From contig NZ_JBEPOB010000001.1 in NCBI RefSeq assembly GCF_040546595.1, positions 2,791,001 through 2,855,000 of the forward strand: a stretch of 64,000 bases of DNA, written 5' to 3'. The DNA comes from Bosea sp. OAE506 (GTDB lineage Bacteria > Pseudomonadota > Alphaproteobacteria > Rhizobiales > Beijerinckiaceae). This document shows, piece after piece, positions 25,576 through 34,802 of the stretch (position 1 is its first letter; each line of letters opens with the position of its first letter). Made by a program: the position numbers and the translations under genes. The notes under the pieces are model-generated. The model was not told where the DNA came from and made no database searches. It worked only from the letters and a program-made list of their open reading frames with translations.

Positions 25576-26517
25576 ATGAACGATCGCCGGACTGCTTCGC
25601 TCCCCACCTCCATCGACGAGACCCTGGCGCTGCTGCAGGGCGGCGGCTATGTCGCCGACCGGGCGCTGGCGACGGTGCTGTTCCTGGCGCTGCGGATGAA
25701 GCGGCCGCTGCTGCTCGAGGGCGAGGCCGGCACCGGCAAGACCGAGATCGCCAAGGTTCTCTCGGCCGCGCTCGGGCGCAAGCTGATCCGGCTGCAATGC
25801 TATGAGGGGCTCGACCTCGCCTCGGCCGTCTATGAGTGGAACTATGCCGGGCAGATGATGGCGATCCGGCTCGCGGAAGCCGGTGGCGCGAGTGGCGACC
25901 GCGCAAGTCTTGACCGAGAGAGCCTGGAAGGCGACATCTTCTCGGAGCGCTACCTGATCAAGCGGCCGCTGCTGCAGGCGCTCGAGCCTCAGGAGGGCGG
26001 CGCGCCGATCCTGCTGATCGACGAGCTCGACCGCACCGACGAGGCCTTCGAGGCTTTCCTGCTCGAGGTGCTCGCGGATTCGCAGGTGACGATTCCCGAA
26101 CTCGGGACGGTGAAGGCGGCCGAACCGCCGATCGTGATCCTGACCTCCAACCGCACGCGCGAGATCCATGACGCGCTCAAGCGGCGCTGCCTCTACCACT
26201 GGGTCGGCTATCCCGATGCCGCCCGCGAACTCGCCATCCTCAAGGCGCGGGCGCCTCACGCCCCGGCCAAGCTCGCCAAGCAGGTCGTCAGTTTCGTGCA
26301 GGCGATCCGCAAGGAGGAGCTGTTCAAGGCGCCGGGCGTCGCCGAAACGCTGGACTGGGCGACCGCCCTGGTCGAACTCGACGCGGTCGCGCTCGACCCG
26401 GCCCTGGTGTCGGATACGCTGGGGGCCCTGCTCAAGTATCAGGACGACATCCAGGCGATGCAGGGCTCGAAGGTGAAGGAGCTGCTGGACCAGGCGAAAA
26501 GCGAGGCCCGTGGCTGA
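25576..26517 (+). CDS. coxD: MoxR-type AAA+ ATPase, CODH maturation (CoxD-like)
   Basis: AAA+ chaperone needed to assemble the molybdenum-hydroxylase active site in CO dehydrogenase systems. 313 residues. Walker A GEAGTGKTE at about 49-57, Walker B ILLIDELDRTDEAFEAFLLE near 141-160, sensor 1 ILTSNRTREIHDALKRR. AGGA lies seven bases before the ATG. It works with the VWA protein encoded at 27109, as MoxR-VWA pairs usually do. In form I systems it helps insert Cu and S; its role in a form II system is unclear. Confidence 0.92.
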   Translation: MNDRRTASLPTSIDETLALLQGGGYVADRALATVLFLALRMKRPLLLEGEAGTGKTEIAKVLSAALGRKLIRLQCYEGLDLASAVYEWNYAGQMMAIRLAEAGGASGDRASLDRESLEGDIFSERYLIKRPLLQALEPQEGGAPILLIDELDRTDEAFEAFLLEVLADSQVTIPELGTVKAAEPPIVILTSNRTREIHDALKRRCLYHWVGYPDAARELAILKARAPHAPAKLAKQVVSFVQAIRKEELFKAPGVAETLDWATALVELDAVALDPALVSDTLGALLKYQDDIQAMQGSKVKELLDQAKSEARG

Positions 26518-26607
26518 AGCCCTGGCGTTGGTCTGCGGCACATCAAGGACCGCGCAAGGCGCTGCGGTTAGACAAGATTGTCCCACACGGCAGCCGGAGG
26601 AGCGACC

Positions 26608-26985
26608 ATGCACAACGATCTCAGGGCCATCGAGGCCGTCACCTGGACCTATCTCAACGGCCTCTACGAGGGCGACGTCGCCAAGCTGGAGCACGCCTTC
26701 CATCCGACCTCGGCGCTGACCACGGCGCAGGAGGACGGCACGATCAAGATCGTGCCGCGCGACGAATGGCTCGAGGCCGTGCGCCATCGGCCCTCGCCGA
26801 AGGCGGCCGGCATGGTGCGCGGCGACCATGTCCTGACCATCGACCTCGTCGGGCCGACGCTGGCGCTGGTGAAGGTGAAATGCCAGATGCCGCCGCGCTA
26901 TTTCACCGATCTGCTCTCCTTCCTGAAGGTCGAGAGCAAATGGCAGATCGTCCAGAAGGTGTTCATGACCGAGATGGGGACGTGA
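26608..26985 (+). CDS. NTF2-fold protein (putative lumazine-binding family)
   Basis: 125-residue NTF2-like protein. HNDLRAIEAVTWTYLNGLYEG is the first helix, FHPTSALTTAQEDGTIKIV and VPRDEWLEAVRHRPSP match the lumazine-binding-like family, and WQIVQKVFMTEM is the last strand. The ATG at 26608 is chosen for the strong GGAGG seven bases upstream. Lies between the MoxR ATPase and VWA protein genes, same strand. Second NTF2-fold gene in this cluster; function unknown. Confidence 0.82.
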   Translation: MHNDLRAIEAVTWTYLNGLYEGDVAKLEHAFHPTSALTTAQEDGTIKIVPRDEWLEAVRHRPSPKAAGMVRGDHVLTIDLVGPTLALVKVKCQMPPRYFTDLLSFLKVESKWQIVQKVFMTEMGT

Positions 26986-26998
26986 TCGGGCCTCTCGC

Positions 26999-27094
26999 CG
27001 TCATGGTCGGGCTTGTCCCGACCATCCACGTCTTGCGACGTGGCGGCATGCGGCAGGGAAGTCGTGGATGCTCGGGACAAGCCCGAGCATGACG
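26999..27094. repeat. Palindromic intergenic repeat bounded by CGTCAT...ATGACG
   Basis: Ends CGTCAT (26999-27004) and ATGACG (27089-27094). Left hairpin GGTCGGGCTTGTCCCGACC, right hairpin GCTCGGGACAAGCCCGAGC. Central GTCGTGGAT/ATCCACG(T) arms pair with each other. It ends 14 bases before the VWA-protein start, and the reading frame of that gene stays open through part of it. Confidence 0.78.
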
Positions 27095-27108
27095 GGCGCT
27101 GCAAGTCC

Positions 27109-28308
27109 ATGACCGGCAAGCTCCCCGAAAACGTCGCCTATTTCGCCCGCGCGCTGCGGATCGCCGGCCTGCGCGTCGGGCCCGGCGCGGTGGTGGAGGC
27201 AGTCGATGCCCTGGGCGAGAGCGCGCTGGGCGGGCGGGAGGACGTCTACTGGGCGCTGCACGCGATTTTCGTGAAGCGGCACGAGGACAGCGCGGTCTAC
27301 GACCAGGCCTTCCGGCTGTTCTGGCGGCGGCGCAACCTGATCGAGAAGATCATGGCGCAGATGTCGCCGGTCTCGCCCGGTGCCGACTCGGCGCCGCAGA
27401 AGGAGGAGGCCGGCGCGCTGCGCGCGGCCGAGGCCTTCGCCCCGCCCAGGCGCGAGGAGGAGGCGCCGGTCGAGCTGACCGAGCTGACGGCGCGGCTGAC
27501 GGTCTCCGACCGCGAGATGCTGAAATCGCGCGACTTCGCCCAGATGAGCGCGGCCGAGATCGCCCGTGCCAAGAAGCTGATCGCCGATCTGCGGCTGCCC
27601 GACGATCTCGTCGCGACGCGGCGGTTCGAGGCGGCCGCGCGGGGTGCGCGGATCGACCCGCGCCGGACCTTTCGGCGCTCGCTGCGCGGGGGCGGCGGCA
27701 GCATCGAGCTCGCCTTCCGGGAGCGCGCCCAGGTGCATCCGCCGATCGTGGCGCTCGTCGACATTTCCGGTTCGATGGCGGAGTATTCCCGCATCTTCCT
27801 GCATTTCCTGCATGCCGTGACGGAGAAGCGCCGGCGCGTGCATTCCTTCGTCTTCGGCACGCGGCTGACCAACATCACCCGCTCGCTGCGCGCCCGCGAC
27901 CCCGACGAGGCGCTGGCGCTGGCGGGCAGGGCCGCGCCGGACTGGGAGGGCGGCACGCGCATATCGACGGCGCTGCACGCCTTCAACCAGGTCTGGTCGC
28001 GCCGGGTGCTCGGGGGCGGGGCGATCGTGCTGCTCTTCACCGACGGGCTAGAGCGCCATCTCGACGGGGAGCTGCCCTTCGAGATGGACCGGCTGCACCG
28101 CTCCTGCCGGCAACTGGTCTGGCTTAACCCGCTGCTGCGCTTCGACGGGTTCGAGGCGCGCGCCAGCGGCATCCGGGCGATGCTGCCGCATGTCGATTCT
28201 TTCCGGCCGATCCACAATCTCGCGGCCATGGCCGATCTCTGCGCGGCGCTCTCGCCGGACATGCAGCGGGCGAGCGATCCGCGGGCCTGGCTCAGGCGAG
28301 CAGGCTAG
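27109..28308 (+). CDS. coxE: VWA domain protein, CODH accessory (CoxE-like)
   Basis: Partner of the MoxR ATPase in maturation of the molybdenum hydroxylase. 399 residues. The C-terminal half is a von Willebrand A domain with a MIDAS metal site, VDISGSMAEYS near residue 220, then EGGTRIS and LFTDGLER. The N-terminal half has FARALRIAGLRVGPGAV and the charged middle segment usual in CoxE. ATG at 27109 is chosen because upstream in-frame sequence is a palindromic repeat, not conserved protein. Confidence 0.9.
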   Translation: MTGKLPENVAYFARALRIAGLRVGPGAVVEAVDALGESALGGREDVYWALHAIFVKRHEDSAVYDQAFRLFWRRRNLIEKIMAQMSPVSPGADSAPQKEEAGALRAAEAFAPPRREEEAPVELTELTARLTVSDREMLKSRDFAQMSAAEIARAKKLIADLRLPDDLVATRRFEAAARGARIDPRRTFRRSLRGGGGSIELAFRERAQVHPPIVALVDISGSMAEYSRIFLHFLHAVTEKRRRVHSFVFGTRLTNITRSLRARDPDEALALAGRAAPDWEGGTRISTALHAFNQVWSRRVLGGGAIVLLFTDGLERHLDGELPFEMDRLHRSCRQLVWLNPLLRFDGFEARASGIRAMLPHVDSFRPIHNLAAMADLCAALSPDMQRASDPRAWLRRAG

Positions 28309-28961
28309 CCGGCGGAGACCGGGTGCACGAAGCGCCCATGCGTCAGGAAATGCCGGACCTGCGCGATCGCCTCGGGGTTGTTCATGATCAGCGTATGAGT
28401 GCCGTGGATGACGATGTGATCGGCCATGCCGGCGACGCGTGTCCTCTCCACCGAGACGCGCCCGTCATTGGCGCCGGGCAGCAGGAGCCACCCCACCGGA
28501 TCGAGCGAGCGGTCGCCGGCGATGACGCCGAGCGGGTAATCGACGCGGCCCAGGACCTCGCAGAGCGAATCCGAGCGCTTCGTCACCAGTTCCGCGCCGG
28601 CCGGTCCGAAGAAGGCGCGATAGAGGAGGTTGCCGCCGAGCAGATCGGCGATCTCGCTGCCCGCGTTGGGCGGCGCCAGCATCACGACATGGCCGAGCCG
28701 CGCCGGGCGATGGCGGGCGATGAAGGCGCGGGCGACAAGGCCGCCCATGGAATGGGTGACGAAATGGAGCCGGTCGGAGCAGGTGTCCGAGAAGAGCGAG
28801 ATCTGTTCCTGCAGCGCCTCGACGATGTCGGCGATGCAGCGGCTGCGGGCCGGATAGTCGAGGTTGAGCGTCGCATAGCCATCGGCGCGAAGCACCTTTT
28901 CGAGAACCGCCAGAGATCTGGCGCTGCGCGCAATCCCGTGCAGGAAAACAATGCCGTCCAT
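28305..28961 (-). CDS. Alpha/beta hydrolase (lipase/PGAP1-like)
   Basis: 218-residue serine hydrolase. VFLHGIARSARSL is the oxyanion strand, VTHSMGGLVARAFIA contains nucleophile Ser at about 73, GDRSLDPVG and GANDGRVSVE hold the acid, and HGTHTLIMNN the catalytic His. Resembles small esterase/lipase-like proteins of the PGAP1/EstA group. The frame is open far upstream, but homology begins at MDGIVFLHG. It ends within the last codons of the VWA gene on the other strand. No evident link to the cox genes. Confidence 0.85.
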   Translation of the reverse strand: MDGIVFLHGIARSARSLAVLEKVLRADGYATLNLDYPARSRCIADIVEALQEQISLFSDTCSDRLHFVTHSMGGLVARAFIARHRPARLGHVVMLAPPNAGSEIADLLGGNLLYRAFFGPAGAELVTKRSDSLCEVLGRVDYPLGVIAGDRSLDPVGWLLLPGANDGRVSVERTRVAGMADHIVIHGTHTLIMNNPEAIAQVRHFLTHGRFVHPVSAG

Positions 28962-29163
28962 CTCGCGTGTCTGCCCCCTTGCCGGAGGGATAGCGGGATC
29001 GGGTTGCGTGGTCGAGACGGTGCGCGTGCCATGCGTTGCCGAAGGCTCGCAAGCAGCGGCTGCCATGCTTAAGTTGACACGCCTGCGGCGGCCTCTTCGG
29101 CTAGGATGAGACGCGTCGCGGCCCGGCTTTTTCGACGCTGCGTCCGAATGGGGATCGAGGACC

Positions 29164-29501
<338 letters not shown>

Positions 29502-29502
<1 letters not shown>

Positions 29503-30131
29503 TGGCCTCCTGGGATACGCTGCTGGCTTTCGCGACGCTGACGATCCTCGTCGCCTATTTCCCGGGACCGGCGCTGCTCTACACGGCGGCGCAGACTATC
29601 TCGCATGGCCGCAAGGCGGGCTTCATGGCGATGCTCGGTATCCATCTCGGCTGCTACCTGCATGTCTTCGCCGCCGCCTTCGGTCTCTCGGCCGTGTTCA
29701 AGCATGTGCCGGAGCTTTATTTCGCGGTGAAGATGGCCGGCGCCTTCTATCTCGTCTGGCTCGGCATCGGCATGATCCGCTCGCGGCTTGCGGCCGCCGA
29801 CACACCCGTCGTCCCGCCCAAGACCGTGAAGCGCGCCTTGATCGATTCCCTGATCGTCGAGGTGCTCAACCCCAAGGTCGCGCTGTTCTTCATCGCGCTG
29901 CTGCCGCAATTCGTCGATCCGGCGGGGTCTCTGCCGGTCTGGGCGCAGTTCCTGATCCTCGGCACCATCGTCAATTTCGCCTTCTCCTCGGCCGATTTCG
30001 TCACCGTTCTCGGCGCTTCCGCCGTCATGCGGCGGATGAAGCAGACCAAGGCCGGCTTCGCGCTGGGCCGCTGGATCGGCGGATCGTTGATGATCGGGCT
30101 CGGCCTCAAACTCGCGACCGACAAGGGCTGA
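29502..30131 (+). CDS. LysE family translocator
   Basis: Inner-membrane amino acid exporter family, 209 residues with about six hydrophobic segments. LVAYFPGPALLYTAAQTISHGRKAG is the signature N-terminal region; GIHLGCYLHVFAAAFGLSA is the second; LNPKVALFFIALLPQF is the conserved central motif. It is inserted between the two XdhC-type genes with a one-base overlap before and 4 bases after. That coupling suggests co-expression with the molybdenum-enzyme assembly genes. Exported compound unknown. Confidence 0.9.
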
Positions 30132-30135
30132 GGCG

Positions 30136-30828
30136 ATGGATCTGGCGACCCTTTCGACGCTGAACGCCGAGCGTGCGGCGCGGCGCGCGACCATCCTGGT
30201 CACCGATGTGGCCAGCGGGGCTCAGCGGCTGGTCAAGGCTGCCGACATCTCCGGCGATCCGCTTGCGGAGGCCCTGGACAAGCAGTTGCGCATGGCCAAG
30301 AGCGCCATGATCGAGGCGGACGGGAAGGCGTTCTTCCTGACCGTGCAGGCGCCGCCGCCGCGCGTCATCGTCACCGGGGCGGTCCACATCTCGCAGGCGA
30401 TGGCGCCGATGGCGCAGCTGCTCGATCTCGACCTCGTCATCGTCGACCCGCGCACGGCCTTTGCCACCCCGGAGCGCTTCCCCGGCGTGCAGCTGCTGAC
30501 CGACTGGCCCGACGAGGCTTTGGCGAGCCTGGGCCTCGATGGCTACACGGCCTTCGTCGCGCTGACGCATGACCCCAAGATCGACGACCCGGCGCTGGAG
30601 GCGGCGCTGCGCTCGGACTGCTTCTATATCGGCGCGCTCGGCAGCCGGAAGACGCATGGCCGCCGGCTCGAACGCCTCGCGGCTGCAGGTTTCGACGCGG
30701 CCGCGACGCAGCGCATCCACGCGCCGATCGGGCTCGACATCGGGGCCGTCTCGCCGGCCGAGATCGCGCTCGCGATCCTCGGCGAGATCGTCTCGACGCT
30801 GCGTGGCCCGCACCGGACGCCGGCATGA
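30136..30828 (+). CDS. XdhC family protein, Rossmann domain (CoxF/XdhC-like)
   Basis: 230-residue protein that probably binds molybdenum cofactor for the hydroxylase. The first 70 residues are poorly conserved. RVIVTGAVHISQAMAPMAQLL is the nucleotide-binding strand; LTHDPKIDDPALEAAL and YIGALGSRKTHGRRLERL are the diagnostic XdhC C-terminal motifs; IGLDIGAVSPAEIALAILGEI is the end. It overlaps the next gene by 4 bases (ATGA). Confidence 0.92.
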   Translation: MDLATLSTLNAERAARRATILVTDVASGAQRLVKAADISGDPLAEALDKQLRMAKSAMIEADGKAFFLTVQAPPPRVIVTGAVHISQAMAPMAQLLDLDLVIVDPRTAFATPERFPGVQLLTDWPDEALASLGLDGYTAFVALTHDPKIDDPALEAALRSDCFYIGALGSRKTHGRRLERLAAAGFDAAATQRIHAPIGLDIGAVSPAEIALAILGEIVSTLRGPHRTPA

Positions 30829-32432
30829 AGTTCGGCCCCGTTCCCGTCTCCGAGGCGGAAGGCTGCATTGCCGCGCACACGGTCCGCGCCGGGGGCCTCG
30901 TTGTGAAGAAGGGGGCGACGCTGACGGCCGAGGATGTCTCCCGGCTCGCCGAGGCGGGGCTCGCCGAACTCGTCGCGGTGCGGCTCGAAGCCGGCGACAT
31001 CGGCGAGAACGAGGCCGCGACGCGGCTGGCGACCGCACTGGCCGGGCGCGGCATCGTCACCGAGACGGCCTTCACGGGCCGCGTCAATCTCTTCGCCGCA
31101 GTTGCGGGCGTGCTGACCATCGACGCGGCCGCAATCGACGCGCTGAACCGGATCGACGAGGCGATCACCGTCGCCACGCTGGCGCCGATGAAGGCCGTCG
31201 TTCCGGGCGAGATGGTCGGCACGGTCAAGATCATTCCCTATGGCCTGCTCGCCGTGCAGGTCGAGCAGGCGCTGGCCGCGCTGGAGGGGCTGAAGCCACT
31301 TGCGGTCGCGCCCTACAAGCCGCTGCGCGTGGCGGTGATCTCGACGCTGCTGCCGGGGCTGAAGCCCTCTGTCGTCGACAAGACGCTGCGAGTGATGACC
31401 GAGAGGCTCGCACCCGCGGAAGCGACGATCGCCAGTGACCGACGCGTGCCGCATCAGGAGGCGCCGCTCGCGCAGGAGATCGCGGCGCAGGCTGAGACCG
31501 CCGACCTCGTCGTGGTGTTCGGGGCGTCCGCGATCACCGACCGGCGCGACGTTATCCCGCAGGCTCTGCTGGCGGCGGGCGGGCGGATCGAGCATCTGGG
31601 CATGCCGGTCGATCCCGGGAACCTGCTGCTGATCGGCGAGATCGGCGGCAAGCCGGTGATCGGCGCGCCCGGTTGCGCGCGCTCGCCCAAGGAGAACGGC
31701 TTCGACTGGGTGCTGCAGCGCTGCCTTGCCGGCATTCCCGTCGGCCGCGCCGACGTCCAGCGTATGGGCGTCGGCGGATTGCTGATGGAGATCGTCTCGC
31801 GGCCGCAGCCGCGGGCGCCGGCCCTACTGGAGGCCGCGCCGGTCGCCGGGCTGGTGCTGGCGGCGGGGCGCTCGACCCGGATGGGTGAGCGCAACAAGCT
31901 GCTGGAGCCGGTGCGCGGCCAGCCGATGCTGCGCCATGCCGTCGAGGCGCAAATCGCCTCGGTCGCCAGCCCGGTGATCGTCGTCACCGGGCATCAGCAG
32001 GCGGAAGTCGCGGCCGCGCTCGCCGGGCTCGACGTTATTGTCGTGCACAATCCCGATTTCGCCAGCGGGCTCGCCAGCTCCGTCCGCGTCGGTCTCGCCG
32101 CGTTGCCGGAGGCGGCGGCGGGCGTCGTGGTCTCGCTCGGCGACATGCCCAACGTCACCCCGCAGGTGATCGACCGCCTCGCGCAGGTCTTCGCCGAACA
32201 GGGTGAGGCGAAGGCCGTGGTGCCGACGCTGCTCGGCCAGCGCGGCAACCCGGTGCTGCTGGCGCGTGCGCTGTTTGCGGAGGTGGCCCAGCTCACCGGC
32301 GACCAGGGTGCGCGGCGCCTGCTCGACGCGGCAGGCGAGCACATCGTCGAGGTCCCGCTCGACGACCCCGCCATCGCGCTCGACGTCGATACGCCCGAGG
32401 CGCTGGCGGCCATGGGTCGTGTGGAGGCCTGA
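30825..32432 (+). CDS. Molybdopterin-binding domain / MobA-like nucleotidyltransferase fusion (MocA-like)
   Basis: 535-residue two-domain protein. Residues about 1-335 resemble a MoeA/MogA-type molybdopterin-binding protein (VVVFGASAITDRRDVIP, GKPVIGAPGCARSPKENGFD). Residues about 340-535 are a NTP_transf_3 domain with LVLAAGRSTRMGERNKLL, the nucleotide-binding loop, and VSLGDMPNVTP with metal Asp. It likely makes or hands over the molybdopterin cytosine dinucleotide required by CODH-type enzymes. Last gene of the coupled xdhC-lysE-xdhC run. Confidence 0.9.
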   Translation: MKFGPVPVSEAEGCIAAHTVRAGGLVVKKGATLTAEDVSRLAEAGLAELVAVRLEAGDIGENEAATRLATALAGRGIVTETAFTGRVNLFAAVAGVLTIDAAAIDALNRIDEAITVATLAPMKAVVPGEMVGTVKIIPYGLLAVQVEQALAALEGLKPLAVAPYKPLRVAVISTLLPGLKPSVVDKTLRVMTERLAPAEATIASDRRVPHQEAPLAQEIAAQAETADLVVVFGASAITDRRDVIPQALLAAGGRIEHLGMPVDPGNLLLIGEIGGKPVIGAPGCARSPKENGFDWVLQRCLAGIPVGRADVQRMGVGGLLMEIVSRPQPRAPALLEAAPVAGLVLAAGRSTRMGERNKLLEPVRGQPMLRHAVEAQIASVASPVIVVTGHQQAEVAAALAGLDVIVVHNPDFASGLASSVRVGLAALPEAAAGVVVSLGDMPNVTPQVIDRLAQVFAEQGEAKAVVPTLLGQRGNPVLLARALFAEVAQLTGDQGARRLLDAAGEHIVEVPLDDPAIALDVDTPEALAAMGRVEA

Positions 32433-32528
32433 GGACGCGCAGGCGGTGGCTGCCGGGGAGAGCGCTGCCGGGGGCCACAGTCTCGACGGCTGCCTCACGC
32501 GGTCCCGTTCGCAGGACGCGCCTCTGCC

Positions 32529-32714
32529 CTAATCGACGTCGCGTCGGCCGTCGCTGCCTGATCCTGCCGGCGGCTTTCGCTCCCGCCGGCAGCGCTCGGA
32601 GCAGTATTTCACCTCGTCCCAGACCCGCGCCCATTTCTTGCGCCAGGCAAAGGGGCGCCCACAGCCCTGACAGGGCTTCCGGGGCAGGTCTCCCTTGCGG
32701 ATCGGCTTTGGCAC
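32529..32714 (-). CDS. DUF2256 small zinc-ribbon-like protein
   Basis: About 61 residues from a GTG at 32714. The family core is KPCQGCGRPFAWRKKWARVW followed by DEVKYCSERCRR, four Cys likely binding one zinc. A longer version to 32804 would overlap the divergent SDR start, so the GTG is preferred. The initiation codon is uncertain. No function is known for the family. The end lies 97 bases from the fusion gene. Confidence 0.75.
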   Translation of the reverse strand: MPKPIRKGDLPRKPCQGCGRPFAWRKKWARVWDEVKYCSERCRRERKPPAGSGSDGRRDVD

Positions 32715-32793
32715 GCTGGGGAACTCCGGTTGCGCTGGTCCAGTGGGGGCAGCGCCGACGTATACGCTCCAACGAGACGTCTGGAGCAGCGGC

Positions 32794-33528
32794 ATGAGCG
32801 ACACGATCCTGATCTATGGCGGCAGCGGCGGCATCGGCTCCGCCGTGGCGCGCGCCGTCCGGGCCAAGGGGCTCGGCGTGCATCTGGTCGGGCGCGACGC
32901 CGTCCGGCTCGAGGCCTTGGCCGGGGAGCTCGGCGGCGGGTTCACGGCAGGCGATGTCGGCGAGGACGGGACCTTCGCGCGGGCGACGCAGGAGGCCTCC
33001 GCCGGCGGCGCGCTGAAGGGGCTGGTCTATGCCGTCGGCACCATCAACCTGAAGCCGGTCGCGCGGCTGACCGAGGCCGATTTCCTCAAGGATTTCAGCG
33101 TCAACGCGCTCGGTGCTGTGAAAGCGATTCAGGCGGCGCTGCCGCATCTGAAGCAGGCCGAGGGGACGGCCGGGATCGTGCTGTTCTCGACGGTGGCGGT
33201 CGCCCAGGGCTTCGCGGCCCATGCCTCGGTCGCGATGGCGAAGGGCGCGATCGAGGGGCTGACGCTGGCGCTCGCGGCCGAACTGGCGCCGCGCATCCGG
33301 GTGAACTGCATCGCGCCGTCGCTGACGCGCACGCCGCTTGCCGCCGCGCTCACCGGCAACGAGGCGATGGCGAAGGCGATCGCGGATCTGCACCCGCTGC
33401 AGCGCCTTGGCGAGCCGGCCGATATCGCGCCGCTCGCCGCTCTGCTCGCCAGTGACGAGGCGTCCTGGATCACTGGCCAGATCGTCGGGGTCGATGGCGG
33501 GCGCTCGACCCTGCGGACGAAGGGGTAG
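32794..33528 (+). CDS. Short-chain dehydrogenase/reductase, atypical active site
   Basis: 244-residue SDR with a cofactor loop GGSGGIGSAVARA near residues 9-21 and NNAG-equivalent YAVGTIN. The final GQIVGVDGGRS motif is classical. The catalytic Tyr-x3-Lys is not standard: HASVAMAKGAIEG keeps Lys but has Val where Tyr is expected. It may be a diverged enzyme or a non-enzymatic protein. Divergent from the DUF2256 gene and convergent with the bcsS-like gene. Confidence 0.87.
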   Translation: MSDTILIYGGSGGIGSAVARAVRAKGLGVHLVGRDAVRLEALAGELGGGFTAGDVGEDGTFARATQEASAGGALKGLVYAVGTINLKPVARLTEADFLKDFSVNALGAVKAIQAALPHLKQAEGTAGIVLFSTVAVAQGFAAHASVAMAKGAIEGLTLALAAELAPRIRVNCIAPSLTRTPLAAALTGNEAMAKAIADLHPLQRLGEPADIAPLAALLASDEASWITGQIVGVDGGRSTLRTKG

Positions 33529-33540
33529 GGCAGGCTCGCT

Positions 33541-34308
33541 TCAGCGCAGCCAGTGGACGCCCAGCGTGGCATAGGCCTCGGACGGGCGGTCGCTGGTGCG
33601 CTGCCAGCCACCTGACAGGCGCCAGACGACGCCGAAGAGGCGCAGGCCCGTCAGATGGAGGCCGAGCCTCAGCTTGGTGTAGTCGCCGGCGCGGTAGGCC
33701 TCGACCTCCGGCCCGGCATAAACGTCCTGCGACAGCCAGCCCCGCGGCAGCAGCCAGCCGGGCGCGGCGCGGATCCAGAGCCTGCGATCGAGCGTCGAGG
33801 CATAGGCGCTGGCGTGAAGCATCGTGCCCGGCATCGGCGTCATCCAGAGGTCGCCCTGGAGCCTGGCGCCATAGCGGTTTCGGTAGAGGACGCCGTTACG
33901 CAGCTCCCGCTGCTCGCCCTCATGGTCCGAGCCGGCATAGAGCGACAGGAACGTGTCGCCGATGCGCCATTCATAGCCGATCAGCGCCTGCGACTCGCTC
34001 TTGTAGGCGAGGCCGCGCGGGCGCTGCCGCTGCGCCTGCTCCTGCGCGCCGCCGACCTTGAGCAGTGCGCGGAAGCCGCTGCCGGCGAGGGCGCCGGTCA
34101 GCGCCTTTTTCATCCCGAGCGAGACGAAGGTCTTGGCCGGCCCGGCCTCCAGCGAGCCGAACAGCACGGTGGACAGGGCGGCGCGCTCCTCCGCCTCGGC
34201 CTCGGTCTCGGCTTCCTGGGCGAAAACGCCGGTGGCCGGACCCGCCGTCAATACGGCGACCAGCGGCACCGCCCAGGCGAGCCTCCACCCATACGCCACG
34301 CACGCCAC
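33541..34308 (-). CDS. Cellulose biosynthesis protein BcsS-like outer-membrane protein
   Basis: About 255 residues. Starting from a GTG at 34308 (or 34299) it begins with a signal peptide, hydrophobic AWAVPLVAVLTAGP and cleavage after VFAQ. The mature part has alternating beta-strand pattern with aromatic girdles: ALIGYEWRIGDTFLSLYAGSD, ARLQGDLWMTP, YTKLRLGLHLTGL and a C-terminal YATLGVHWLR ending typical of beta-barrels. I recognise this as BcsS (DUF/CBP_BcsS) by pattern. No cellulose synthase genes lie nearby. An ATG at 34407 is a possible longer start. Confidence 0.72.
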   Translation of the reverse strand: MACVAYGWRLAWAVPLVAVLTAGPATGVFAQEAETEAEAEERAALSTVLFGSLEAGPAKTFVSLGMKKALTGALAGSGFRALLKVGGAQEQAQRQRPRGLAYKSESQALIGYEWRIGDTFLSLYAGSDHEGEQRELRNGVLYRNRYGARLQGDLWMTPMPGTMLHASAYASTLDRRLWIRAAPGWLLPRGWLSQDVYAGPEVEAYRAGDYTKLRLGLHLTGLRLFGVVWRLSGGWQRTSDRPSEAYATLGVHWLR

Positions 34309-34453
34309 CCCCGATACGGGCTGACCCAGCCCGCGCCGACAGTGATTGCAGCAGGGCCGACCGTGGGTTGCAAGCTTTTGTTTACCAAGTGGGCGCAGCC
34401 TCGTCATCGGGCCCGGCTAAGCTTTCACCGCTGTCGAAGTGGAGAGACGGCAG

Positions 34454-34723
34454 ATGACCGATACCGATTTCATGCGCCAACTGGCGGGATACGGCCTCAC
34501 GACCGCAACGATCCTCTACCGGATGCCGGATCATCGGCACCTCCTGCAGAGCTATATCTGGCAGAACTACGATCTCGCACCGCGCTTCCCGGTGTTGCAC
34601 GACTTCCTGGCGTTCTGGAGTCGTGAGCTGGATGGGCCGCTGCATTCGGTGACGGTCGCGCATGCGCGCCTCATCCGTCCGGCGGAGATCGTCAATGTGC
34701 AAGGCGTGCTGACTCTGCATTGA
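34454..34723 (+). CDS. usg: Usg-like protein
   Basis: 89 residues, a small conserved alphaproteobacterial protein of unknown role first noted upstream of trp genes. DFMRQLAGYGLTTATILYRMPDH, LQSYIWQNYDLAPRFP and FWSRELDGPLHSV are family hallmarks; TVAHARLIRPAEI follows. GGAGAG lies about 7 bases before the ATG at 34454, which is preferred over one five codons upstream. No trp genes are adjacent here. Confidence 0.9.
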   Translation: MTDTDFMRQLAGYGLTTATILYRMPDHRHLLQSYIWQNYDLAPRFPVLHDFLAFWSRELDGPLHSVTVAHARLIRPAEIVNVQGVLTLH

Positions 34724-34802
34724 CCGGGCGCGCCCGCGCGGCTTGGCGCGGGGGCGAGGCGCGTGCTAGGCCGCTCGTCCTGCCACGGCCCGGCCCGCTC
34801 CC

